This document shows, piece after piece, positions 1-11,928 of a stretch of 64,000 nt of DNA (the stretch's first letter is position 1; the number at the start of each line of letters is the position of its first letter). Source of the stretch: Solea solea (lineage: Eukaryota > Chordata > Actinopteri > Pleuronectiformes > Soleidae); contig NC_081136.1 in the NCBI RefSeq assembly GCF_958295425.1, forward strand, positions 1,070,162-1,134,161, in the 5' to 3' direction. The notes beneath the pieces are model-generated. The model had not been told where the DNA came from, ran no database searches, and worked only from the letters and a program-made list of their open reading frames with translations. A program made the translations under genes and the position numbers.

Positions 1-659
1 TTCAAGTAAATGAAACGTCAACATGTATGTGGCCTGTGATGAATATGAATAGAGCCGTATATTAGGATGTGCGTCCGCGAGTGGGAACCGGTAAATTACG
101 TTGAGTTATTTGATGCGAGACACAACTTTATTGATAGTAAACAATGTTTTCCACAAACTGAAAGTCAAATCAAATTGGTAAGCACATTCATGTGTTCATG
201 TGACGGCTAATTTGGCAAAAAATAAAGAGCGTTGCATTTACATCAGGAGATGGAGGAGACCAAAATAGAGCTAATATTAATGTACCAATGTCTAATATTT
301 AGGGGGTTCTTTGCCAAAATTGAATATACTACCGAAAAAATATGCTTGTATAAGTGTATAACAACAACAAAACCCACAGGTTTGTTTTTCATAGCCTTAA
401 AATGGGTAGAAGATTGGGTCTCCAGGTGCTAGCATAACTCTAAATATACAGATGTTGCATATACACAGAAAAATCGGGTCAAAATTCTCGGCGCTGCAAT
501 GGACACGATCTCCCAGTGAAGAACGTCAAGGCTGTACTCTGTAATCTGTTTTCATTCGTCACGTCAGTCAACACTTTCACGTTTTTCCAGTACAATATGG
601 CGCACATTTGGAAACTGTGCTACTGTTCTGATTCAAATAGCTGACGCCTCTTATGGCAC

Positions 660-802
660 GTTTCCATCAGTGATAGTACCTGGTACTTCTTTTTAGTACC
701 TGCTCTGGCGAGGTTCCAAGCGAGCTGAGGCGACTCTATGCTGATTGGCCAGAGTGATGACTCCGCCCCCACATTGAGGAGGAGCTATATTGTAATGGAA
801 AC
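660..802. mobile_element. Short TIR element with GTTTCCATYA ends
   Basis: The block starts GTTTCCATCA and ends TAATGGAAAC, an inverted pair with one mismatch. Inside is the GTACCTGGTAC / GAGGTTCCAAGCGAGC pattern common in fish interspersed repeats. Its small size (143 bp) and absence of coding capacity suggest a non-autonomous DNA transposon. No target duplication was confirmed. Confidence 0.5.
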
Positions 803-924
803 AAAACCTTGACCGTGCTGTGGTGAGGCGGACTGGGACCATGGGTGGAAAAGGGGCTTTACTAAGTGCAGAAAAGTCTAACTTTGTCAGGATTTTGATG
901 TGCGAGATGAAACTGGTCAACAGT

Positions 925-1020
925 GATCTGTGGCTTCAGACCACACCGCGATCTGTGGCTTCAGAACAACCGTGATCTGTGGCTTCAGAACAAACCGTGA
1001 TCTGTGGCTTCAGAACAAAC
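925..1020. repeat. Minisatellite, four units of about 25 bp
   Basis: Four copies of GATCTGTGGCTTCAGA plus a variable ACAAACCGT-like spacer start at 925, 950, 974 and 999. The 16-bp core is identical in all four copies. Confidence 0.9.
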
Positions 1021-2982
1021 TGAGTCCGTGGTGTAAAGTGAGCGGCTGGTAATGAAGCAACACTGCAGTTGTGAAATACAGCGAGTGTGTTTTTGAGCTG
1101 CAGAGCCGCGGCTCGCCGGTGTTCACCTTTTCTAATCTCTGTCACACACACCTTCATCGTCTCTCTGTGTAATTATGGGATACATTGGCCACGCTTGAAT
1201 TACCAGCTCTGTTAATCGCATTAAGTAATCCCACTGCTGGATTGTAGCCGCAGAACATTTGCTCAAATAACTTTTTCAGGAGAAGCCAGACGTGGCTCTG
1301 TTGCGCTGGTGCTCGTTGGTTCACCTTGGTCTGGCGTGAGGGCGTTGGAGGGCCATGTCACATTTTGTCGTGACATGTTTTATGAGCTGAACACAGAGCG
1401 CTAAATAACGACACCCAAATCCACTCAGAAATACAATTTACCGCCTAATTTTTTCTTCAGAGCCAACGGTCTTGTGTTTGTGGATCAGACACCATCAGTA
1501 ATGATGGCCTTGTAGAGGAGGACAATTCTACTCAGTCCTCCAGTCCTCCAGACAGCACACTGACAGAGCTGGATCCAACTTGTAGGCGTCAAAGGGTCTG
1601 CAGTGGATCCACATTGGGACGCAGATCTGGCAAAATTACACCCAAACAGACCCAGACCAGGACCTCACCTGAATTGGCGTATGAGGAAGCTTAGCTGGAC
1701 TGGATCTACTTTGGATGTCTCATTTGTTATCTAGTGACTAAATTTACTGAACTTACTGGTGACACTGACTTATAATATATGATATTATATAATAAAGTTG
1801 GTTGGCCTTCATCATGAGCATCTCCTTATCATCACTGGTGACTGGCAGTTCCTTCAAGTTCCTTGTGCTGGTATGTAGCAATGACAGCTTTCAGGATTCA
1901 TCGAGCAGTTTCTTGGAATCTCGTACAAATAGAGATCTAAACCTTAAAACGTCTTGTAGCATATTATGTTGAGTTAACAACCACCCACGATAGCCCGTTC
2001 TTGTTTTAGATGACTGCCTTTGTTTGTTTTGCATCTGTTTTGTCTCGATTCTGCTTGATGTCTTTGTTCAGGCACCACGCCGTTGAAAATTAGCATCTCC
2101 CTCAGCCGTTTCCAGTCTGAACGAACGTACAACATAGTACAGATATGCACGTGATTAAAAGCGAAAACATTCAGACACTTTGTCCAAAGGTTGTGATCCA
2201 TTTTTAAAAAATGACAGGAACCCTGTTCACTGCATGGACGTCGTTTCCCGTTCAGTTTGATCTGTAGCCCTTTAGCGCGCGTTTTCACAGCCTCGCCTTT
2301 TCAAAGCATGGCTTTGAAGCTGATGCCAAACTTGTTAGCAAAAAATAAAAGATCTGTGCTATACTTTTTTTTTTTTACACAGCTGCTTCGCTGATCTCTT
2401 GGCTACGACTAAAAACAGACTGCTGTTTCCTCAAGCACGGAAGAGGTACTTTGAAGTAGATTTGGAAACCGTTCATATTTAAATCCATTTAATACCAAAG
2501 TGTTTGGCATGGAAAACTTCACATTTGTTTACCTGCAGTTACCTGCACCGCCGCCTGACGCCCACTGACCCGACAAGTGCCAGCGCTGGCACATAAGTGT
2601 GTTGGCCATTTTCTTACATTCATTTTGCTTTTTTCCAGCGAGGTGATGCATCTTGCTCTCACACATTGTCTGAATCAGTGCTTCAGTGCTCACTTGTGCC
2701 AGTCAGGGTTCTGTATCCAAGCCGACTGGACACAGCAGGGACACCGCTCTTTCCATTTTCCTTAAATAAATAAGCAGGGCCTTGTTTTTCATGAAAAACC
2801 TGACACTTTTCTCCTGGCTTCAAGTCAACAGTAACTTGTGTGTGTGTGTGTGATTGTATGTATATCTTCATGAATTTGAGGACACTTTGGCTCGTCCTCA
2901 CAACTTTAAAGGGCTTTTAGAGGGTTTAAGACTTGATTTTAGGGTTGTGGTTTGAATTAGGTTTATCTCAGGGTGAGGTTAA

Positions 2983-3380
2983 CCCTTCAACACGAGCGTA
3001 TCACAGACGACACTTTACATCACTGTGGATCACCTGAAAGCTGAGAAGCTGCAAGTCAACGCCAACGTGGGGTTATTGCGGTCATTTCACTCGCGCTGTT
3101 GCAAGAAGCTGTCAAATCAGCATCTTTGTCACCTTAGAGGAGCGAGTTGGGAAAATGCCTGTACATCGTTTCCATTCCATTTTAAATGTTTGATACCAAT
3201 GAAAATTCTAATTTAACACACAAAATCTCATGTTCATGTGCAACTACAGCTTTTAAATTGTTAACACACTACTGTAACATGCAATGAACTGTCAATAACT
3301 GCAAGATATTGAAAGCTATAAAACGGTTTCATGGTTAAAATAAGCAAAAAAAGACATTTTGAGGCTTAGGTGTTAAAGGG
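2983..3380 (+). mobile_element. piggyBac-like non-autonomous element, full copy
   Basis: A 398-bp block is flanked by TTAA on both sides (2979-2982 and 3381-3384). It has terminal inverted repeats, CCCTTCAACACGAGCG at the left and the reverse complement of CCCTTTAACACC at the right. TTAA target sites and CCC-starting ends are hallmarks of piggyBac transposons. It has no transposase. Partial copies of the same family lie at 34.1 and 46.35 kb. Confidence 0.75.
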
Positions 3381-6300
3381 TTAAACACCTTAAAGGCATT
3401 TATTTGTCCCTACTGTGTGTGTGTGTGTGGGAGAGAAAGTGTGAGTTTGTCCTCCCTTCACATTGAAATGATGATGGAAAAAAAAAATGCCATTACCTCA
3501 CAGTCTCATTCATCTCAGCCAATCTGAGCGCCGGCACAGATTAACAATCCTCTGATCAATAGTTCAATGAGGACAATGTAAAAGTGGTCAAACGTCCATT
3601 TCAAAGCCATTCATTTTCTCCGAGATGATGAATCTCATCGACTCTGTACATCAATGGCAATCACTGAGTGCATCTGAATTTGTTCATCATCGTCATCGTT
3701 AGCGTCGTCGTCCTCTGTGTCTTCCTTCAAGGTCAGTGCGTGACAGGGAAAACACAGAAGATGCAGAATAAACACTAACTTTGCATTTCGTGTGGCGCAT
3801 GTAGCTTTTCCAAAGAACGAGAGAATCTTGTGAGACTCTGATATGTTGCCAGTTCTCTTCCAGTTGCCAGAATTGTGATTGAAAATGTGATTCATCTTAA
3901 GTAGAGTTTTCCAGAATGGGATTTTTTTGTGTTGAGTCTGAACATCTTCCTCTCATTTTATCCTAATTTCATGTTTTCTAAGACCGACTGTAAATGTGGG
4001 CCAACGGATTAGCCGACAGAAACACACAACACGTTATTAATCTGTTTGTATTACAGACAGATTAGGTGGTTTGAGGGTAATTGACCAACATTCACTGTAT
4101 TATAGTGAGCAGGAAGTTGCTGACATCTGGGACACTTCATTGTACCAATTATACGACTAAGTTCCTACGTTTTACATATGAAAACGTATTTTCAAGTCCT
4201 TTCAAGGCAAATGAATCAGAATTCCATGACGTCTTCTTTCTCAAACGATCATGTGCTGTGGATGTCCTGCAGTTACATGAGTGGAGTTTGAAGTGAGACG
4301 GAGACGCTGAGGACTTCTCTGATAAGAGTGCGCGCAGCGACCCGTGTCTGAAGTCTGGCCTCTGAGTCTTTCACGCACTAAGCTGCCACGGTTAGAACTG
4401 CAGGGGTCACTGATAATGGGCCTTTTATGACGTTAACTGTCCAGTGCCCACAGACCATATGGTTGTTAATTCCCATTTACATATTGACACAGAGGGATCC
4501 TATATGCATAATGGAGCTTCTACATACACAGTGGCTTTTTAGTTGAAATTCTGCGAGGAAGTTAAGAGCATGTCTCCATATGCACAAAAGGACGACAGCG
4601 TCCAAACTCCCGATGCAGCTGCTAATCTAGGGCTATAAATCAAATTGGCAAAGGCACTGCACTGCACTGCCCCCCCCCCCCCTCTGCCTCGACACAAAAA
4701 GCCAGCGTAGCTGAGTGCAGCATACTGATGCCAGCCCTTGGAGTCTGGCCCTGGCCGTCCAGCTGGACGGACGCCTAGCAGTGCTTCTGTTCAGCACACA
4801 CGGTGCTTAGCAGCGGTTTATCAAACCCACTGTGCCGTGAAAGTATGACAGCATGAGGCCTGGAGATTAAAACCACTCAGCTCCGTGTCACTGAAAGAAG
4901 AAACACTCGACACGACACCAAAATAGATGTGGCTGAAGAAGCGGCGCGTCATCGCGGGCCTGATCGTGAAATTATAGCACACAATTTTTCATGGCCCGGT
5001 GTAAGAATTAGGGACATCTAATGGTGAAACTGCAGATTGCAACAGATGGACGACTCCTTCATTCAACAAGCCCCTCCCTTTTTCCGCACAAATCACAGAA
5101 CCCAAACTCCCTCAAAAGCTCCAAAAACAAATTCCTGACAACAGATGCTCCTAAATGTTACACATTGGACCTTTAAATAGATAATACAAGCACAGACTAG
5201 AATTATCTGTTAATAAAGTCCAAGTCGACATTGACACAGCGGAGCAACTTTTATTAAAGTTCTCTGTAATTATGTAGAAAGAATCAACATTCCTTCTCAA
5301 AGACATTTAAACTAAAGAAAACAGCGGCTAATACCTTGAATTTTCGGGTCATTTTAAGTGCGCAACAGAAAGTGATAACTATGATTAAATCAAACCCAAT
5401 AATTAGCTTAGTCAGATGTGGGTTTCCTGGTAAAGTATCACTGTAACATCAAAGCTGCTTGTATTTCACAAACAATGACTCTTGTTTAAGCTAATGTTGG
5501 CCACATAGCAACAGAAAAACTCACACCTAGGTGCTTTAAAATGTGCCCGTCGGACATGAAACAAACAGCACAGCAACACAAACACACCGAACAGAACAGA
5601 AATTGCTCCCGTATATGGCAGCTGTCTCCCGGTGTGCTCTTTAGGGAGTAAACAGATCAATAGTCGCACCTGAGAGTTTGAATGCACACCTCCTCTGAGC
5701 CACAGTGATCAAGCAGATTCTACAAAGCCCTCCTTTCAGCTGCAGCCTAATGACACTAATGGACAGAAATGCTCTCAGAGACCCTTTATTACTCTGATTA
5801 ATGCCAACAACCTGATGTTCTAATCTGATTAAGAGATGGACACAGCTGAGCTGGAGAGGGAGAGAATATACAACGAGAGGGAACGGGCTAATAGAGATGT
5901 TTTTGTTGTTGTTCGTGTTATCCAAAATAGCCGACTGGCTGTGTGCGCGTTGATGTATTCTAAAAAGTCATCCATGAAAGGTTTGTGAAGTGGTCTTGAA
6001 ATTAGAGCCATTTTCAAGTGCACTATACGGCCAACTGTCGACTGATAAAAGTAGCCTAGTCAACACACACACACACACACACAGCCAGATCCCTAAAGGC
6101 TTCAAGTCCTTAAAATGTGCAAGAGTACCATAGATCTTCATGGAGCAAGAATACATTAACTAGAAAGATGTTTTTTAATCAACAATGAATGGTCATTTCC
6201 ACCCTGTGCATCACGTTAATCCTTTTCTCTTGTTTAATTTCATTTAACATTTTGTACAAGCTCTTCAGTTACTGTTGGTAATCATTATTCATCGATAGAA

Positions 6301-8403
6301 TCTATGGCGTTCCACAAGGTTCTGTTGTCGGCCCAGTGTGGTTTCATAGCATTTCTATTCAGTTATATCATTTAAACCCCATGACTTGTAGATCCATTCA
6401 CATTTTATTTTTATTTATTTTTTTAAAAACACATTTATTCAAGCTTTGTTTAATTGCATTGTTTCAGTTGTGTTTTTTTACATTTTAAAACAAATCCAAG
6501 ACAGTTTAGATGAGACATTTAGATTAGATATAGCACACCGTCTCTTTCTTCGTCTCTTTTCTTTGTGCCTTTTGCTAAAGCATTACTTTCCAAAGCATTA
6601 ATGAGTCAATATACGCTGAGTTTAGTCGTTTACTGTAACTGGTAAAAACAACAACAATCAGGTCAGTTAGCTCTGAATTCAGCGGAGACGAGCATGAAGA
6701 AACAGTTAATTATTCAAATCCTGCTTTGGAGGACATCGTGTTCATGTGAACGCCCTGAATAGAGCCGTTTATGATTATGGCATAAACAAAAGAAGTGTAT
6801 TATTGTTGTGTTTCCCTGCTCTTTTATTAAAATAGCAAATAAATAAGGCTGTGAAACATGTGATATGATCTATATTTTCCCTTTGGGATCAAACATTGCA
6901 TTGATGGACACCGAGACAGGAGAATGTGTGTGCATATAGTCGACATTATTCCGGGGGAACCAGGGGAAATTTCACAGAAACACAGGGAAAAAATAAACAA
7001 ACAGATCAAAAGCATTAAACCAATCAAACACAGCATAGGAGGTTTTTTGCGCGAGGCCCGTTAAACCTTCATTATCCATCTTAAATTAAATGTCTTCTTT
7101 AGCAGACTCCCCTCATTCTGTAGAGGCTCCAAACATCGCAGGTTTGAGAAGAGAAAATAAACAAACTGGCTGCCGATAGCAGCGGCTTAAGACAGATAAA
7201 CTGGGTATTAGCTCTGATCTCATTTGATCTTTTTTCTCTTATTGCAACCTCTTCTCACTTCTAGAGTAGCTGGAGAAACCGCCGTGTGGTTCTGACACAG
7301 TCATCAGTCTAAAGAAAAAGGAGCGGCAGCTTCCGCTCGTGCAGACTACATTTATATAACCACACCCACCAACTCACAGCTGCAGGCACTCACTCGTTTG
7401 AGGATCCAATTAGACGGTGCGACCGACCTACAGAGCTCTGACGCTTATCTGCTTCATCTACCTGCATTCTGTCTTATTCAGGAAAGGGACAGATTTGCAT
7501 ATACACAACAATATGACACTGTGGATGTTATGTCATATGTGATATGCATATGATTGTGTATAATTACACATAAAATAGAGATTGTTTGGTTTTCTTAGAC
7601 TTAAAATAACTAGGTTATATGTATCTTCTTCTGGTCGTCTGCACCTCTGACAGTGTATTATCCGTCATAGTTAATAACATGAATAGGACCAAGAAACAGT
7701 CCCACGGCTATCAGTTGCTTTTCAGCCTTCACTGTTGAAATGTCCGCGGCTCAAATGTGAACAAAAGTACAATATACACATTTGTCTAAATCATAAATCA
7801 AACTGTCATTCTGTCTGTGGCTGTTTATCAGAGAAACAGAGCTTTTTTTGGAATTTCATGTACTAATGGCTTTGGCCAGCAGTCATGTGAGTAATGGGCT
7901 GTGAAGCTTTTCATCTTAATTCCATCAAAGGTCACGGAATAATTTCAAAAAAACTTGTTCTTTTTCCCTTCAATCATTCACAGCCGAGCATCGTCTCTGA
8001 CATTAAGCCTGCCCTTCTTCCGTGCTTAAATTAGCCACTTAGGAACGCATGCGTCTTTTTGAAATGATTGCAAATGGGATTCAGCTCTTAGAAAGTGTCA
8101 CTTTCATCTGTGGCGAGGAAATATTCCATTATGTCGCCTGGCAGCTGTCTGCAGATATTCTAATAAAGAACTTTTTTATTTGTATTGTGAGTGAGATAAA
8201 GCAAACATCCTTTAATGTGGCCTCAGAGATGCACTTGAAATAGTGAGTTGTTTTCTGGCATCTGCAGCTCGTGTCTGCTAATGAAGACCTGACGAGTGAG
8301 TGTCTGCAGCTGTGCGATGAGGGCGGGGTCAGAGTTAATATATTTCACAGACTGCACAAAGCCTCCTGGCTTTGCTCACACGACGTCCACGCCATGCAAG
8401 AGT

Positions 8404-8431
8404 GTTTGTTTGTTTGTTTGTTTGTTTGTTT
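8404..8431. repeat. (GTTT)n microsatellite
   Basis: Seven perfect tetranucleotide units. Confidence 0.95.
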
Positions 8432-9552
8432 TTCTGCTTTTTGTGACAGATGGTTGGGTTTAGATTTGCTCAGCTGCAAACACCTGACATCAGGTGTTTC
8501 TGGACCATGTCCATCCGTCACAATCTCCCGTTAAACTCTGTGCATTGTTGGCCTGGAGTCTGTGAACCCGCAGAGTGCCGGGGAGATGCCATATTCCAGT
8601 TTGACATTTCCTTCATGAATGGATAGACACATGGCTATAGAAACTGTGAAGGTTACGGCCTAAAAATAGTCAAGTGCTTTTATAGAAAGTAAGAAATGCA
8701 TGTTGAAAGAAGATGATGTGTCGCATTGTTGCACAAGTGAAGATGACCTGAATGGAAAAACGATGATTTGTGAGACTCTTTTTAAAGCTTTTCACCGTAA
8801 CAATGAAACCAATAAAAATCACTGCTGTGGAAATATATTACTAAACTATTTTCATCAAATGTACCACAATGCAAACTTCATATTTCCCCCCATTTCATCA
8901 TGTCTTTGAGCATGTGTGTGTGTATGTGTGTGTGTGTCCCTCGCTCTTAAAGTGAAGAAAGAAAAAGAGCCGGCAGCGTCGCCGTGTTCCGTCTGAAGCC
9001 CTCGATCTTTCACCGCACGCTGGTCGTTTATGTGAAGATTACGCACTTTCATTGAGATCGTGTGACCGAAACACGCGGTGAACTACGTGGGATTTAAAGA
9101 GTGTGTTTTAAAATTGCACTCGTGTAAACATGAACTGATGCTCCGCTCTTTCACTCTCACCGTCCCGCGCTGACTGACACCATGACTGAATTATTCTTTT
9201 TACTGTAACCGTCAGATTCTTCTGAATCAAACTACAACAAAGGGATCAGAATTTGCCTCTTTTCTTATTTTTTTTTCAGCTAAAAAATTATAGACCGTGA
9301 CAAAGTTCAAGCAAAAAAAAATGTGGGATGAACTCATTTGGAATTCATTTTGAATTGATCACCATCGCTGTCACACATGCACAGACACTCAAACACCCAC
9401 AACCTCTGGATCACTAACGTCTGATTAGAAAAAAAAGAAGAAGCTGAATCTCATTTGTTAAAAATAAAGAGTCGTGTAATCAAAAAGTCACCACCTTTGT
9501 AGCATCTCTCATTATTAGAGGTCTTTGATCTCCATTTGCCTTGCAACCATCT

Positions 9553-9554
9553 CC

Positions 9555-9585
<31 letters not shown>

Positions 9586-9593
9586 ACACACAC
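9553..9593. repeat. Poly-C run followed by (CA)n
   Basis: About 19 C in a row pass directly into 11-12 CA units. Confidence 0.95.
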
Positions 9594-10797
9594 CGCTCTA
9601 CAAGGCTGTTGCCTTCATTTCTTAATTAAAAAGTTTTCAGTTACAGCCTCAATTATTGGCTGCTTCTGTCAGGAAACTTCTCCTCTCGTTATTTCTCTTC
9701 TTCAGACAGTTCATGAGAGCAAATGGTGATTAATTAAGTTTAAGGTAAATCTAAATGGATAAAACAAAAGTGGGGATCAGACGTACGTGTCACCATGTTG
9801 ACCTTATTTTGAATAGATCAGTCAGACACACAGATAGTGTTGTTTGATACATAAAAACAGCAAAAAGTCCCGTTTTAAACAGCTAGAAACAGCAAATGTT
9901 TGATGTTCAGCTGTTTAAGTTGCTTTTCTCTCGACAACATCAGCCTCCCCCGACTCTCAGTGTGTCATGTGACTTACTGTAAATACTGTAAATGGTGTTT
10001 GGAGCCCTGCAAACTCCTGCGTCTTGTGTCGAGAGGAGCAACAAAATCTACAATTGTATTCAAATGTTTTGAATAAAATCAACAGAAAGCCAGTGCTCCA
10101 TCTTCAGGGATGCTCAGGGTACTCTAGTGCCCCCTACTGATGAGCCACCGGTGGTGGGCATTAGACTAACGTAGCTCCAGAGTGTGATTGATGTGCATTG
10201 GTCTGTGCGTCGTGACTCTTATAACACGTCTGTTTACTGTAGAACTGAGCGACTGTTACCTGTTGCCTGATTACCGCAGTGTTTATTCCCCACTTGTCGG
10301 CAAATAATCCCCCTCCATGTGTCCACGCCACCTTCATTAAGTTGCGCATTTTCAATCACGATAAGCGAGGGAATTACACTGAGGGAACAGAACAATACAA
10401 ACAGAGTTAGGAGCGTATATAAATAGTAAATAATAAATAAATAAAGCCGGCGTTCTTGCAATTTGGTTATCACAATGTAAGCTTATCATACACCAATCAT
10501 ATGAAGGCTTCGTCATTCGTTCTAACATCGCGTTTGACATCAATGTCGACCAAATCCTCAATAATCAGCTGCTCGTGTGCCTGTGGCACAGATGATGTCA
10601 CCTCGGCTGCAGAGTGACTAATGTGTGAGCGCTGCATTCAAATGACAGCTCATCAGGGACAGTGACGAGCGCTCGGCCGGGAACTTGACCAACAGCGGGC
10701 GGCGAGGGTTAACAACGCTCGAGTGTCACATCATCACTTTGGAAACTTTTGTTTCCTGGAGTTGTGGAACTTTCTGCAGACCAGTGAGTTTTAGATT

Positions 10798-10825
10798 GCT
10801 GCTGCTGCTGCTGCTGCTGCTGCTG
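10798..10825. repeat. (GCT)9 trinucleotide repeat
   Basis: Nine perfect GCT units in non-coding DNA upstream of chrm2. Confidence 0.95.
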
Positions 10826-11503
10826 AAGCTCAAACAAGCATAGCTTCACGCGCTGCTAGTTTTTGGATTGGTGGCGTGTGCTAACAGTATATCACGTCTA
10901 ATGAGCCGTAATCTTGTTTCGAGCGTGGCTGTGGAAAATAAATTTGGTGGGAGTGCAAAGGTAATGAAACACTCAGTGACTGTGGAAAATATGCACATTA
11001 TTCCCTGAATCTCCACTGAAGAGTGTGTGCGCGAGGTGTTGATGGACCATAAGGCCTCGCGTCCACCTACGTATGTGAAATCTGCCTCTGACCTCATGCA
11101 AGTTTATTAGCTACTGACAAGAACCTCTGCACACGTCTTTATTGGAGTCAAATTAAGAAACCGTCATCCGTATTCACCCTAAAAAAGAAAGGCCTTACAC
11201 ACGCTTTACAAGTTCAGTTTGTGTAGTTTCAGCAAAAACAATCGACTCTTGGTGAGAAAAGAAAGTCAAAGAACATATTCAGCTCTTTTAAATGTCTGTA
11301 AATGACATTCAAACACAGCACAAGGCATTTTGATTCTACAGTAGATTAAATGTTTCATCATTATATTAAAATATGTTGTAGCTCCGTCCTCAGTCTATTA
11401 AATCTGCTACAAGGGCAGTATTGATTTATTATTTTAAAATCCTTGGCCCCTGTTACCCCTGTCAGTCATTTGGACCAGGACTCAAAGCTCAGATCCTTTC
11501 GTT

Positions 11504-11928
11504 CGGGGTGGGCGATACTGCAAATTTTGGTATCGATCCGATACTAAGTAATTACAGGGCCAGTATTGCCGATACTTTTTACTTGAAAATACCTGATCAT
11601 TGAATGATTTTGTACTTTTGCCTTTAATTAATTGATTATGATAATAATAAAACACAGGACAACGATTTAAGCCAAATAAGAAAATAATATTTATTAACCA
11701 AAGTTGCAAACATGAACACAAAACTGGAGAACTGAGAAATGTAAATTTAACAATATCAATAACAATAAAGTAAATAGTGCAAATAAAGTGCAAACCACTA
11801 CTGAACCTGGCTAGAGAAAGAGAAACTACAACAAAAATATCGATCTCATCACGCTAGTATCGATCCGATACCAATACTCACATTGGTATCGATACTATCG
11901 ATATTTGGATGGATCCGCCCACGCCTAC
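11504..11928. mobile_element. hAT-like non-autonomous element with perfect 8-bp target duplication
   Basis: The 425-bp block is flanked by identical CTTTCGTT at 11496-11503 and 11929-11936; an 8-bp duplication is the mark of hAT transposons. The ends form a diverged inverted repeat (left CGGGGTGGGCG, right GCCCACGCC with GTATCGATAC-type sequence inside both). No transposase remains; the open frame running across its left part on the - strand is not recognisable. Confidence 0.8.

Larger units (their letters stand above)
1..11495. other. Non-coding DNA upstream of chrm2, part 1
   Basis: No ORF here resembles a known protein; the open frames are short and unrelated between strands. Besides the repeats listed separately, there are short (CA)n tracts (6063-6083, about 8913-8938), a C-tract with (CA)n at 9553-9593, a GTTT tract and a CTG tract. 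At about 5090-5175 there is a fish interspersed fragment ending TTACACATTGGACCTTTAAA. The block is probably intron or upstream DNA of chrm2, whose 5' non-coding exons could not be identified. Confidence 0.6.
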
